A DNA stretch of 52,610 nt, from NCBI GenBank assembly GCA_018065005.1, contig JAGHUD010000047.1, positions 1 to 52,610 of the forward strand, read 5' to 3'. The DNA is from Candidatus Physcousia equi. Lineage in GTDB: Bacteria > Bacteroidota > Bacteroidia > Bacteroidales > Bacteroidaceae. This document shows positions 26,748 through 35,222 of this stretch, piece after piece; positions within the stretch are counted from its first letter, which is position 1, and each line of letters starts with the position of its first letter. The position numbers and the translations under genes are program-made. The notes under the pieces are model-generated. The model did not search any database and was not told the DNA's origin. It was given only the letters and a program-made list of their open reading frames with translations.

Positions 26748-27533
26748 TCACGCATTGTTCCAAAAATCCCAGCTGGCGAGCGCCTGCAGGTAGAGCATCT
26801 CGAGTCCATTTTTTGTTGTTGCTCCCTGAGCAGCGCCGCGCTTCAAGAAGAGCGTTTCGAGAGGGTTGTAGACAAGGTCGAAGAGTAAGTTACTGGCATT
26901 CATAGCCTCGTAGGGGAGGAGGGGAGCTTGGTCCACAAAGGGGTGCATCCCCACTGGCGAGCAGTTGACAACAAGAGGGTGGAGGCGCAGAAGTTCTTCA
27001 TTGACCTCCTCATAGGTGAGCGAGGTGGCTTCCTCGCCATTTCCTTTGGTGTAGGTGGCTTTTGTGCGGCTCACGTATTGCCAATCTATTCCGAGCGTTT
27101 CGAGACCCAGACAGATGGCTTTTGAAGCGCCTCCGGTACCGAGCACGAGGGCACGGCGGTGGATAGGTTTTAGGAGGGGCTTGAGACTTTGTGTAAATCC
27201 GATGATGTCGCTGTTGTAGCCTTTGAGGTGGAAGTTTCCGTTTTTCCCTTCCCTCCTGGTTATTTTGATGACATTGACGGCTCCGATGCGTTGCGCCTCC
27301 TGACTCAGCTCGTCGAGCATGGGGATGATGGCTTGCTTGTGAGGTATGGTGCAGTTAAGTCCGCTAAGCGTTGGATGGTCCCTCACAACGTCGAGGAGTT
27401 GGTGAGGGTCGGGTATGTCGAAGTTGATATATTGGGCGGGAATACCTTCGCGCTCGAATTTCTCTGTAAAGAACTTTTTGCTGAAACTGTGACCGAGGGG
27501 GTGCCCGATGAGTCCGTAGAGTTGCTGGGTCAT
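26748..27533 (-). CDS. aroE: Shikimate dehydrogenase
   Basis: Reduces 3-dehydroshikimate to shikimate with NADPH in aromatic amino-acid and chorismate synthesis. The 261-residue protein shows the substrate site (GHPLGHSFSKKFF), the catalytic lysine in LNCTIPHKQAI, and the nucleotide-binding loop VLGTGGASKAIC; NCSPVGMHP and FDLVYNPLET are also typical. It lies 60 nt after menG on the same strand and is probably co-transcribed with it. Chorismate feeds menaquinone synthesis, which ties the two genes together. Confidence 0.96.
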   Translation of the reverse strand: MTQQLYGLIGHPLGHSFSKKFFTEKFEREGIPAQYINFDIPDPHQLLDVVRDHPTLSGLNCTIPHKQAIIPMLDELSQEAQRIGAVNVIKITRREGKNGNFHLKGYNSDIIGFTQSLKPLLKPIHRRALVLGTGGASKAICLGLETLGIDWQYVSRTKATYTKGNGEEATSLTYEEVNEELLRLHPLVVNCSPVGMHPFVDQAPLLPYEAMNASNLLFDLVYNPLETLFLKRGAAQGATTKNGLEMLYLQALASWDFWNNA

Positions 27534-27593
27534 GGTTTTCCTTTTATTTTTTTTTTGTTTTCTGATTAAAGAAGGAGGTGATGTAGGTCAGGG

Positions 27594-28334
27594 CTATGCT
27601 TTTTCTGCCAGATAGAGGGTGCAGATGCCGAAGGTGAGTCGCTTCCACTGCACCTTGGAAAAGCCCACCCGAAGAAGGATCTGCTCCAGAATCTCGCCTT
27701 GCGGGAATGCCTCCATCGTAGCAGGGAGGTATTTGTAGGCTTGCTTGTCCTTGCTCACCAATCGGCCGACGAGTGGCATCCAAACGTGGCTGTAGAGCCA
27801 GAAGAGCTGCTTCATGGGGAAGCGGGGTGGCGTGGCAAGTTCGAGGATGAGAAGATGGCCTTTCGGAGCGAGCACGCGTAGCATCTCGGCAAGTCCGGCT
27901 TCGAGGTCCTGAAAGTTGCGGACGCCGTAAGCCACGGTAACAGCATCAAAGTGGTTGTCGGGGAAGGAGAGATGGAGGCAGTCTTCGCGCTGGAACTTGA
28001 TTAGCCGATCCAAGCCCAGGGCTTTCACCTTTTGGCTGCCCATACGCATCATGCCTTCGGATAGGTCAGTGGCGGTGATTGATGTGAGATTGCCTGCCAT
28101 CAGTTGGGCAGAAAGGATGGCAAAGTCGCCTGTTCCGGTGGCTACGTCGAGGATGGTTTGGGGCTGATGGACAGCGAGGAGGCGGATGGCTTTGCGCCGC
28201 CACGCTTTGTCGGTTCCGAGTGAGAGGGTGTGGTTGAGGGTGTCGTAGGTGGGTGCGATGTGGTCGAACATAGCTTCCACCTGGTCCTTCTTCTCTCCTT
28301 TGTTGGAATAGGGCTTTATCCGTTCGCAGTTCAT
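27594..28334 (-). CDS. menG: Demethylmenaquinone methyltransferase
   Basis: SAM-dependent C-methylation of demethylmenaquinone to menaquinone, last step of the respiratory quinone pathway. 246 residues with the UbiE/MenG signatures: [18 protein letters not shown] at the N-terminus, SAM motif [10 protein letters not shown], and [15 protein letters not shown]. Bacteroidales use menaquinone only, so menG rather than ubiE is the fitting name. aroE follows on the same strand; upstream purC has its own terminator. Confidence 0.95.
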   Translation of the reverse strand: MNCERIKPYSNKGEKKDQVEAMFDHIAPTYDTLNHTLSLGTDKAWRRKAIRLLAVHQPQTILDVATGTGDFAILSAQLMAGNLTSITATDLSEGMMRMGSQKVKALGLDRLIKFQREDCLHLSFPDNHFDAVTVAYGVRNFQDLEAGLAEMLRVLAPKGHLLILELATPPRFPMKQLFWLYSHVWMPLVGRLVSKDKQAYKYLPATMEAFPQGEILEQILLRVGFSKVQWKRLTFGICTLYLAEKA

Positions 28335-28398
28335 GGGGTGTGTTGTGTTGTGTGTTGAAAAATAATGTGGAGACAGAGGGGATACTTAGTTGAGACGT

Positions 28399-28457
28399 AA
28401 AAAAAGCATAGCTCACAGTCGGCAGGCACGAAATGGTCTCGGACTATGAACTATGCT
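28399..28457 (-). terminator. Terminator of purC
   Basis: On the minus strand a 16-bp stem with two G-U pairs (28457-28442 with 28420-28405) closes a 21-nt loop and is followed by a T run (28405-28399). It starts 19 nt after the purC stop and separates purC from menG. Confidence 0.75.
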
Positions 28458-28476
28458 CTTTGAGAGAGTCGGCGGA

Positions 28477-29427
28477 TTAGTTGTTCTCAGCCAACCATTG
28501 GCAGACTGCCTTTTCGATGCGTTCATCAATGTTGTCGGCGCTGTCCGTTTTGTAGAACTTCTCGCCCACGATGCCTTCGTAGAGCTCGATATAGCGGTCA
28601 GCAACACGTTCGGCATATTCATCGGTAATTTCGGGCATGACGTCACCTTCACGGTTCATGAAGTTGTGGTCGATGAGCCACTGGCGAACGAACTCCTTGG
28701 AGAGCTGCTTTTGTGGTTCGCCCTTCTCAAACTTCTCTTCGTAGCCTTCGGCATAGAAGTAGCGGCTGGAGTCGGGGGTATGCACCTCATCAATGAGATA
28801 GACCTTGCCGTCGTGCTTTCCGAATTCATACTTTGTGTCGACCAGGATGAGACCCTGCTTGGCAGCCATCTCTTGTCCGCGAGCAAAGAGACGGCGCGTG
28901 TAGTCCTCCATCACCTCATAGTCCTCGCGGCTCACAATGCCTTGGGCGATGATTTCTTCCTTCGAGATGTTGAGGTCATGACCTTCGTCAGCTTTGGTGG
29001 TGGGTGTGATGATAGGCTCAGGGAAGCGCTCGTTTTCGCGCATGCCTTCGGGCAGCTTCACGCCACATATCTCGCGCACACCATTCTTGTAGTCGCGCCA
29101 AGCCGATCCAGTGAGGATGCCACGGATGATCATCTCCACCTTAAAGCCTTCGCATTTGATGCCGATCGTGACCTGAGGGTCGGGGCATGCAAGCTTCCAG
29201 TTGGGACAAATATCGGTGGTCGCATCGAGGAACTTAGCTGCGATGCGGTTCAGTACCTGCCCCTTGAAGGGGATGCCTTTGGGCAGTATGACGTCAAAGG
29301 CTGAGATACGATCGCTTGCAACCATGACCATGAGGTTGTCGCCGATGAAGTAGCAGTCGCGCGTTTTTCCACAGTACTTGCCTGTTTGACCAGGGAAGTT
29401 GTAGTTGGTTTTGGTTAAAGCATTCAT
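28477..29427 (-). CDS. purC: SAICAR synthase
   Basis: Phosphoribosylaminoimidazole-succinocarboxamide synthase: joins aspartate to CAIR with ATP in purine synthesis. The 316-residue length and sequence follow the longer ADE1-like form found in Bacteroidetes rather than the 240-residue E. coli form. Visible stretches: [48 protein letters not shown] and [14 protein letters not shown], containing the SAICAR signature. It is monocistronic as far as the terminator shows. Upstream 29428-29541 shows no clear consensus promoter. Confidence 0.97.
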   Translation of the reverse strand: MNALTKTNYNFPGQTGKYCGKTRDCYFIGDNLMVMVASDRISAFDVILPKGIPFKGQVLNRIAAKFLDATTDICPNWKLACPDPQVTIGIKCEGFKVEMIIRGILTGSAWRDYKNGVREICGVKLPEGMRENERFPEPIITPTTKADEGHDLNISKEEIIAQGIVSREDYEVMEDYTRRLFARGQEMAAKQGLILVDTKYEFGKHDGKVYLIDEVHTPDSSRYFYAEGYEEKFEKGEPQKQLSKEFVRQWLIDHNFMNREGDVMPEITDEYAERVADRYIELYEGIVGEKFYKTDSADNIDERIEKAVCQWLAENN

Positions 29428-29541
29428 AGTTTGTTGTAAAAGTAAATCAAATATGTATGTTCATTCTTTGCTGACAGAAAGTAAGCTTTCATCTGGTTGC
29501 CACAACACGTTTTGTGCGGCTTACGAGTTTGCTCTTACGGA

Positions 29542-32500
29542 TTATTTGTTGATGTACTTTGCGTTGTTGCTGACAAGAATCTTGCCCTTCGCCTGAGAGG
29601 GGCGACCAGAGAGGTCGTAGGTCTTGTCGTGCTCGGGGGTCACGACCCCAACAGTCTTAATGGCTGTTGGGGTCGTGGGTGTAAAATTTCTGCCGATAGA
29701 CTTGGCATAGATGGCAGCATACTTTTCGTAGGTCTCAACCGTGATGACACCAGCGGCTTCGAGCTCTTCGCTGGCAGGATCCACGAGTTCTGACTTGAGG
29801 ATGCCCTTGATGGTGCACTTCTTGACCAAAGCTTTGAGTTCAGCAGCAAAGTCTGTGACCTCAACAATGCGCCAGCAAGCCGTGCCGCCAACGATGCCGT
29901 CCGTCTTGTTGTAGATGTAGCCATCATTAGATGCCACGAGGCGCTTGCTCTCAGGTGCATAGCCCTCAACAGTAGAGATGGTGAGGAGACCGGGTGTGTA
30001 GTCGTAGTAGCCAACCTTGTCATACTTCTTGGCAGGGCTGTCGAGGCGCAGCACCATATACTGCTTGTTGCTCTCGGCAATCGTCAGTGCGCAGTTTGAC
30101 TTAGCATCCAAGTCGCCAAGGCGGATGTAGCGATTATCCATGCGCGTGCGGATGCCGTAGCCATCACCCACCTTGACAAAGACGAAGAGTTCTTCGGGTT
30201 CGGTCTGCTGGGTGTAGTGGAAGCGGAAGCGGTTGTTGTTGGCAGTCGTTACGGGGTCGATGTTCAAATACATAGCTGAACCCTCATAGTTGCTGCCCCA
30301 AAGTGTAGCGCCAGAGATGATGCGGTATACCTTACCTTCTTCTGGCATGGTGAGAGGAGCGCTCTTGAAGGTGCTGATGGCTGTGTAGAGAAGCGCAGCG
30401 TTGTCTGTTTCCACTGCCTTGGCATAGCCATCACGAAGAGCGGCATAGGCTGCTGATGAGGGATAACCAACAGCGTCGGGCTGAGCATCGCTCAGGAGTC
30501 GGTCAACCTCCTTTTGGGCTGTTTGCAAGTCGCTGAGTACAGGTTCGTCGTAGTCATACTTAGCATAGTAGATGTCAAACTCATCCATCACCTTGAAATG
30601 GGTCTGCACACGCTGGCGGAAAGAACCCCAGTTCTTTTGTTGTTCAGGTGTCCATCCCACTTCGGCAAGTGCAATCATGCGGGGGAAGAACTGATGCTCT
30701 GCCTCTTTGTTGTCGTTGACCGTTTCGGTCCAGAGGTTGGCACCAACACCCAAGCAGAGATATTCCTTGTCGGCAGTGTTGCTGCAGGGCGAAGCATTAT
30801 AGACAGCCTGGAGCGTATTGTTGCCGTAACCGCCAGAGTAGGGATCATCGCCACGATGCGATGCCACCTGTCCGATGTTGCCTTCATAGGTCTGATACAT
30901 ATCGAGATAGAAGGGCCAGCAACCGGTGTAGATGGTGCGCATGTTGAGGTCGGCAGCAGCCTTCATAGCATTCTTTCCGTAGTCAGAATAGCACATGATG
31001 ATGGGTTGCGTTTCAAGTTCGGTGTTCCAGTGCTTGGTGAGCTCGTTCCAGCATACGACATCTTTGCCATATTCCTTCTTGAGCCAAACGCCCAACTCAT
31101 TGACAAGCCAGGGCTGAATGTCGTTGACTGAAGCCAGCTTGTTGTCGCTCATCCACTTCTTGAAGTTAGCATCGTTGGCATTCACGCGATTTTGCCATGC
31201 TTGGGTGGGGCATTCGTCGCCACCGATGTGGATGATGGGGTAGGGGAACACCTCTGCCATGTGTGCAAGCACACACTTGAGGAAGTCCATCACTTCGGGC
31301 TTAGACACGTTGAGCACGTCCTTGCTCACACCGCTGTTGATGCGAACGATGTACTGTCCGTTGTTTTCGATAGCTTGGCTGGGGTTGCAAGAGAACTCAT
31401 AGGGATAGCTTGCAATGGCTGCCACCATGTGACCAGGCAGGTCAATTTCGGGCATGATGTCGATGTGGAGCTTAGCGGCATAGTCAACCACCTCTTTGAG
31501 ATCGGCGAGTGTGTAGTACATGCCACGACCATATTCTGCATCGTCGTAGAAGCGAGGTGAGTCCTTGGTGAACGAGCCGTTGCGGATGGTGCCAATTTCG
31601 ATGAGTTTGGGATACTCGGGAATCTCGATGCGCCATCCCTGGTCGTCAGTGAGGTGCCAGTGCATCTTGCTGATCTTGTAGATAGCCATGACGTCGAGAA
31701 GCTTCTTTACCTCATTCTTGTCGAAGAAGTGGCGGGCGATGTCGAGCATGAAGCCGCGATAGCCAAAACGGGGCTTGTCGTTGGCCTGGATGAGCATCAC
31801 GTTGCCGTTGTTGTTGAACTTAGCGTCGTAGAAGAGCTGACGAAGTGTGGTCAGACCATTGAAGAGACCATGTGCGGTGCTTGCCTTGATGCTTGCCGAT
31901 GCGTTGTCTGCCATGCTGATCTGGTAGGTTTCATCTCCCTCGATGGTCTTGTCGATGCTGAGGGTGATGACGCCTGCTCCAGCGTTGGCGCCCTTCTGTG
32001 CAGCGAGGGTTTTTCCAGACACCTTGCCGAGGAACTCGGTGAATTGCACAGCCAATGCCTGAAGACTATCAGCAGGATAGGAGATGGTGGCGTAGTCGCT
32101 CATCTTAGCAGAACCAGACAGCACGTTGATGTCGGTGGGCATGGGGATGAGGGGCAGTTTGGCAAGTTTCATCTGAGATTCAACCTCTTCTTCGGTGACG
32201 AAGACGAGAGGACAGTTCTTGTCAACTGGTGTCCAAAGACCGAGCGACTTATCGAGACCGGCACCACCGAACTGGTTCATGAAGACAGACTTGTTTGCCT
32301 GGGGGGTGATGACGAATGCGTCGGTATAGCCAGCAAGAGTGCTTGCCGAGATGGCGAATTTGGTGTTGTTGCTGGCTGTGGTGGAAGACTGGAACATGCC
32401 ACTCTTCTCCGTTGTTGTGGTGTAGAGCACCTTGCCAGTGCGACTGGTGATGGTGTAGCCGCCTTGCTCAGTGCCTTCGAAGCGCCACATTTGGTCGTCC

Positions 32501-32685
32501 GAGCCAATCATAGAAGCGGTCTTTACTTCTGCACCATTGGCTTTGGCTTCCAAGACAGCACCTCCTTCGAGGTACTTGATTAAGTACCACTTAGGGTTGT
32601 CTTTCGTACTCGTCTGCGGCAGTGTTGCTGCCCAGCTCGCCACGCTGGCTAGCGTGGCGCCCATCAGAAGGAGTAGTTTCTTCAT
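29542..32685 (-). CDS. GH20 beta-N-acetylhexosaminidase, secreted, multi-domain
   Basis: 1047 residues. Signal peptide 1-18 (ending SWAA), then a ricin-B-like segment (about 25-120), a GH20b domain (PLIPMPTDINVL), and the GH20 barrel: FMLDIARHFF, WHLTDDQGWRIE (about 348) and the catalytic Asp-Glu pair in HIGGDECP (about 492). A second ricin-like or carbohydrate-binding part covers about 790-960. The tail has YDLSGRPS followed by a basic end, resembling the C-terminal YDLxGR-type motif of many exported Bacteroidetes proteins. It releases terminal GlcNAc or GalNAc, fitting glycan foraging with the fucosidase. The first 95 nt overlap phoH in another frame; ATG 32685 gives the signal peptide. Confidence 0.92.
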   Translation of the reverse strand: MKKLLLLMGATLASVASWAATLPQTSTKDNPKWYLIKYLEGGAVLEAKANGAEVKTASMIGSDDQMWRFEGTEQGGYTITSRTGKVLYTTTTEKSGMFQSSTTASNNTKFAISASTLAGYTDAFVITPQANKSVFMNQFGGAGLDKSLGLWTPVDKNCPLVFVTEEEVESQMKLAKLPLIPMPTDINVLSGSAKMSDYATISYPADSLQALAVQFTEFLGKVSGKTLAAQKGANAGAGVITLSIDKTIEGDETYQISMADNASASIKASTAHGLFNGLTTLRQLFYDAKFNNNGNVMLIQANDKPRFGYRGFMLDIARHFFDKNEVKKLLDVMAIYKISKMHWHLTDDQGWRIEIPEYPKLIEIGTIRNGSFTKDSPRFYDDAEYGRGMYYTLADLKEVVDYAAKLHIDIMPEIDLPGHMVAAIASYPYEFSCNPSQAIENNGQYIVRINSGVSKDVLNVSKPEVMDFLKCVLAHMAEVFPYPIIHIGGDECPTQAWQNRVNANDANFKKWMSDNKLASVNDIQPWLVNELGVWLKKEYGKDVVCWNELTKHWNTELETQPIIMCYSDYGKNAMKAAADLNMRTIYTGCWPFYLDMYQTYEGNIGQVASHRGDDPYSGGYGNNTLQAVYNASPCSNTADKEYLCLGVGANLWTETVNDNKEAEHQFFPRMIALAEVGWTPEQQKNWGSFRQRVQTHFKVMDEFDIYYAKYDYDEPVLSDLQTAQKEVDRLLSDAQPDAVGYPSSAAYAALRDGYAKAVETDNAALLYTAISTFKSAPLTMPEEGKVYRIISGATLWGSNYEGSAMYLNIDPVTTANNNRFRFHYTQQTEPEELFVFVKVGDGYGIRTRMDNRYIRLGDLDAKSNCALTIAESNKQYMVLRLDSPAKKYDKVGYYDYTPGLLTISTVEGYAPESKRLVASNDGYIYNKTDGIVGGTACWRIVEVTDFAAELKALVKKCTIKGILKSELVDPASEELEAAGVITVETYEKYAAIYAKSIGRNFTPTTPTAIKTVGVVTPEHDKTYDLSGRPSQAKGKILVSNNAKYINK
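29641..29677. repeat. Perfect 14-bp inverted repeat inside the GH20 gene
   Basis: 29641-29654 and 29664-29677 are exact inverted copies around a 9-nt loop. It lies about 100 nt before the stop, in the short Thr/Pro-Val stretch joining the enzyme body to the YDLSGR tail. In the mRNA it would form a stable GC-rich hairpin. Confidence 0.75.
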
Positions 32686-33664
32686 TAGATTTGATAGAAT
32701 TGAAATTAGGATTATGATGAATAGTTTTCTCTTTATCAGCTTTCTCATAGGCTTCAACGATGCGCGTAACGAGTTTGTGACGCACGATGTCGCCCTTGTT
32801 CATTTCCACGAATGCAATGCCTTTCACACCGTTGAGAATGCTAAGCGCTTCGATGAGACCACTCTTTGTGTGCGGTGGCAAATCGATTTGTGTGAAGTCG
32901 CCGGTGATGATCATCTTGGTGTTCATGCCCATGCGGGTCAGGAACATCTTGATTTGGGCAGACGTAGTGTTTTGTGCTTCATCTAGGATGACAACAGCAT
33001 CGTTCAGCGTTCGTCCTCTCATGAAAGCGAGTGGTGCTATCTGTATGATGTTTTGCTGCATCATCTCTTGCAATTTCAGACTGGGAATCATGTCTTCCAA
33101 TGCGTCGTAGAGTGGCTGAAGGTAGGGATCAATCTTGTCCTTCATGTCGCCAGGCAAGAAGCCAAGTTTCTCGCCAGCTTCCACTGCAGGACGGGAGAGG
33201 ATAATCTTTCTTATTTCCTTATTTTTTAACGCGCGAACGGCGAGTGCGATAGCCGTATACGTCTTGCCACTACCCGCCGGCCCTGTAGCAAAGACCATGT
33301 CGTTGGTGTTGTAGGCCTCCACCAGTCTTTGTTGGTTGGCAGTGCGGGCGGTGATGGGTTTTCCCTGAACGCTGTAGACGATGACACGTTCCGTTCCATC
33401 GCGTTTTGTCTTTTCCCCTTTGACGATGTGGAGCAAGTCCTCTTCAGTCAGTTGGTTGTATTTTGAGGCATGAGATTGAAGCTTACGTATGTTTGCTTCA
33501 AATTCAGCCAACTGCTCTTCCTCTCCAAGCACCTTTATGATGTCGCCGCGCGCCACTATGCGCAATTTGGGATAGAGTGCCTTGAGCATTTGCATATTGA
33601 CATTGTTCACGCCATAGAAAATGACGAGGTCAACATCTTCTAATATAATATGCTTTTCGGTCAT
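32591..33664 (-). CDS. phoH: PhoH-like ATPase
   Basis: 357 residues. An N-terminal domain (about 1-110) is followed by the PhoH P-loop ATPase: FATGPAGSGKTYTA (about 127), SRPAVEAGEKLGFLPGD, VILDEAQNTT (Walker B) and MIITGDFTQIDLP. PhoH proteins are linked to RNA metabolism; the precise role is unsettled. The last 35 or so residues (from about NPNFNSIKSNEE) are hydrophilic, look unlike the family, and are encoded by DNA that also encodes the GH20 signal peptide in another frame, so the C-terminal extension may be a recent stop loss. The -7 element is at 33705-33712. Confidence 0.94.
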   Translation of the reverse strand: MTEKHIILEDVDLVIFYGVNNVNMQMLKALYPKLRIVARGDIIKVLGEEEQLAEFEANIRKLQSHASKYNQLTEEDLLHIVKGEKTKRDGTERVIVYSVQGKPITARTANQQRLVEAYNTNDMVFATGPAGSGKTYTAIALAVRALKNKEIRKIILSRPAVEAGEKLGFLPGDMKDKIDPYLQPLYDALEDMIPSLKLQEMMQQNIIQIAPLAFMRGRTLNDAVVILDEAQNTTSAQIKMFLTRMGMNTKMIITGDFTQIDLPPHTKSGLIEALSILNGVKGIAFVEMNKGDIVRHKLVTRIVEAYEKADKEKTIHHNPNFNSIKSNEETTPSDGRHASQRGELGSNTAADEYERQP

Positions 33665-33704
33665 CGCGGATGGAGGGAAAAGGGTGAATGAATGAATTAT
33701 CGCG

Positions 33705-33712
33705 CAAAATTA
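33705..33712 (-). promoter_or_regulatory. -7 element (TAATTTTG) of phoH
   Basis: An exact minus-strand TAnnTTTG octamer 40 nt upstream of phoH. No clear -33 box. It lies just upstream of the divergent plus-strand promoter at 33721-33752. Confidence 0.45.
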
Positions 33713-33720
33713 CTAAATCT

Positions 33721-33752
33721 TTTGCACATTATCTATTTTTTAACTATTTTTG
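33721..33752 (+). promoter_or_regulatory. Promoter of the DUF5715-like gene
   Basis: TTTG (33721-33724), 20 nt, TATTTTTG (33745-33752): a full Bacteroidetes promoter, 11 nt before ATG 33764. This supports that start over the upstream in-frame one at 33692. Confidence 0.65.
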
Positions 33753-33763
33753 TGACCGAAAAA

Positions 33764-34606
33764 ATGAAAAACCTATCACTGAAACATAAATTTTACGCCA
33801 TTTCATCGCTGATTTGCTTGATTTTGCTCATCATACGCATGGTTCATGGCTCGTTCCTCACACAGGTTAGGGACGTGGAGCTTGTGCACAACATGAATGA
33901 AGTGCAACACGACGACACACTAACCCACACCCTCCTCCCTCACACCATTAAGAACGGCTTGTCGCTGCCGTACGCTTGTCAGGACCCTCTCCCACAGTTT
34001 GCACGTTGCGCCACAGTGAAGCCATCATATTTGCCCCACCCCTTACGTGGTGTTCGGAGCTACGATCTTGCCTTTCCCGACCTTCAGGAAGTGCAGATTG
34101 TAGCTGCGAAGCAATGTGGCATAACGCCCCCACAAGATCGCAAAGAAGCAGAAGCCAGGGGCGACGAACTGATGTATGTAGGCAGTTCACCTTTCTATAG
34201 CATCGATGGCAACATGCAAAGCAGCATCCCCTATCTTGTGCCACGGGCTGCCCTGTTGCTCCAGAAGATAGGAAGAAACTTCCAAGATTCGCTCTATGCT
34301 AAGGGACTTCCGCTGCATAAGTTTATTGTCACCAGCGTGCTCAGAAGCCAAGAGGATGTGTCGCGCTTGCAGCAGACCAACGGAAATGCAAGCAAGCAAT
34401 CTTGCCATCAATATGGCACGACGTTCGACATCACCTACACGCGCTACCGCCGCGTGCAGGACCCATCACTTCCCACCTTGGCACCCGTCAGCGATGACAC
34501 GCTGAAATGGGTGCTGTCAGAAGTCTTGCACGATCTCCGCTCCGATTCGCTTTGCTTTGTCAAGCATGAAGTCAGACAAGCTTGTTTTCACATAACAGTA
34601 AGATAA
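33764..34606 (+). CDS. DUF5715-like protein (M15 peptidase-related fold)
   Basis: 280 residues with one N-terminal membrane segment or uncleaved signal (about 11-27, ISSLICLILLIIRMVHG). The C-terminal half has FIVTSVLRSQEDVSRLQ, then NGNAS and SCHQYGTTFDITYTRYRR, the pattern of the Bacteroidetes DUF5715 family, which resembles VanY/M15-type peptidoglycan peptidases. The His and Asp in CHQYGTTFDI could be metal ligands. A cell-wall role in the periplasm is plausible but not proven. It has its own promoter, divergent from phoH; gene-free DNA with repeat cluster B follows. Confidence 0.75.
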   Translation: MKNLSLKHKFYAISSLICLILLIIRMVHGSFLTQVRDVELVHNMNEVQHDDTLTHTLLPHTIKNGLSLPYACQDPLPQFARCATVKPSYLPHPLRGVRSYDLAFPDLQEVQIVAAKQCGITPPQDRKEAEARGDELMYVGSSPFYSIDGNMQSSIPYLVPRAALLLQKIGRNFQDSLYAKGLPLHKFIVTSVLRSQEDVSRLQQTNGNASKQSCHQYGTTFDITYTRYRRVQDPSLPTLAPVSDDTLKWVLSEVLHDLRSDSLCFVKHEVRQACFHITVR

Positions 34607-34718
34607 AATCTCTCGAGCCACACCCAAAGCGAAAGGAGGAAAAATCTTTACAAAAACAGGGCTCTCGGCCAGCTCTTATCTTCCACCGCCCCGCCTTGCT
34701 ATAGGCTGCTCGAAAACA

Positions 34719-34844
34719 GTTCCGCAGCAGAACTATCCAGTTTCCGCAGCAGAAACTTCTAGTTTCCCGTGCGGAAACTATTGGTTTCTGCACGGGAAAC
34801 TTTCGGTTTCTCGTGCGGAAACTTTCCGTTTCTTGTGCGAAGCC
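34719..34844. repeat. 22-bp near-palindromic tandem repeat, cluster B (6 units)
   Basis: Units start at 34719 (21 nt), 34740, 34762, 34784, 34806 and 34828, the last ones 22 nt apart. The arms GTTTC and GAAAC are kept, while the 7-nt centres differ (CGCAGCA, CCGTGCG, TGCACGG, TCGTGCG). Unit 34740-34756 is the exact reverse complement of unit 48767-48783 in cluster C. It lies between convergent genes. Confidence 0.88.
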
Positions 34845-35139
34845 ATCAATGATCATGAACATGCACAAAAGCGTTGGTCTAAAAGAGACGCAAAATCAAT
34901 GTGTTATGATGATAGCGTTTGTCGCCAAGGTTGGCGTGCTGTGCTGCGGCAACTCGATAGCATGGCAGATGGGGGAGTCACGGCGAGCGATCGCTGTTTT
35001 TGTTGCGCCTTTTGGGGCTCGTCTGACATGCCTGTCGCAGATCCGAATTTTTGACAAAGGACTACCGACGAACACGTGATACGGCAGCCTCGCAAAATGG
35101 CGGCCTGTCTGCAAGTGACGTCCCTCAGCAGCACACACC
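34845..35139. other. Gene-free stretch between convergent genes
   Basis: Overlapping open frames exist on both strands, none with a recognised domain, signal or promoter. One 10-bp palindrome (AGCGATCGCT, 34986-34995) is present. I make no gene call. Confidence 0.4.
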
Positions 35140-35192
35140 ACGAAAAAGAGCGACATCAAAGGTCACACGCCCTTGATGTCGCTCTTTTTCGT
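35140..35192. terminator. Bidirectional terminator ending the NRPS-region gene block
   Basis: A perfect 20-bp stem (35140-35159 with 35173-35192), 13-nt loop, with A5 and T5 tracts inside the base of the stem. It sits 30 nt after the stop of the phosphatase gene and marks the left boundary of the minus-strand cluster. Confidence 0.85.
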
Positions 35193-35222
35193 AGTGAATG
35201 GTGTTTCGTATTGGAGGGGTAC

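Noticed and set aside
26549..26809. 86-codon minus-strand frame after aroE
   Set aside because: It overlaps the aroE end by 62 nt in another frame and shows no domain; the region is better explained by inverted repeats.
34896..35159. Overlapping open frames of 76-88 codons between the DUF5715-like gene and the phosphatase gene
   Set aside because: Open on both strands in several frames at once, with no signal, domain or promoter; they run into the terminator stem.
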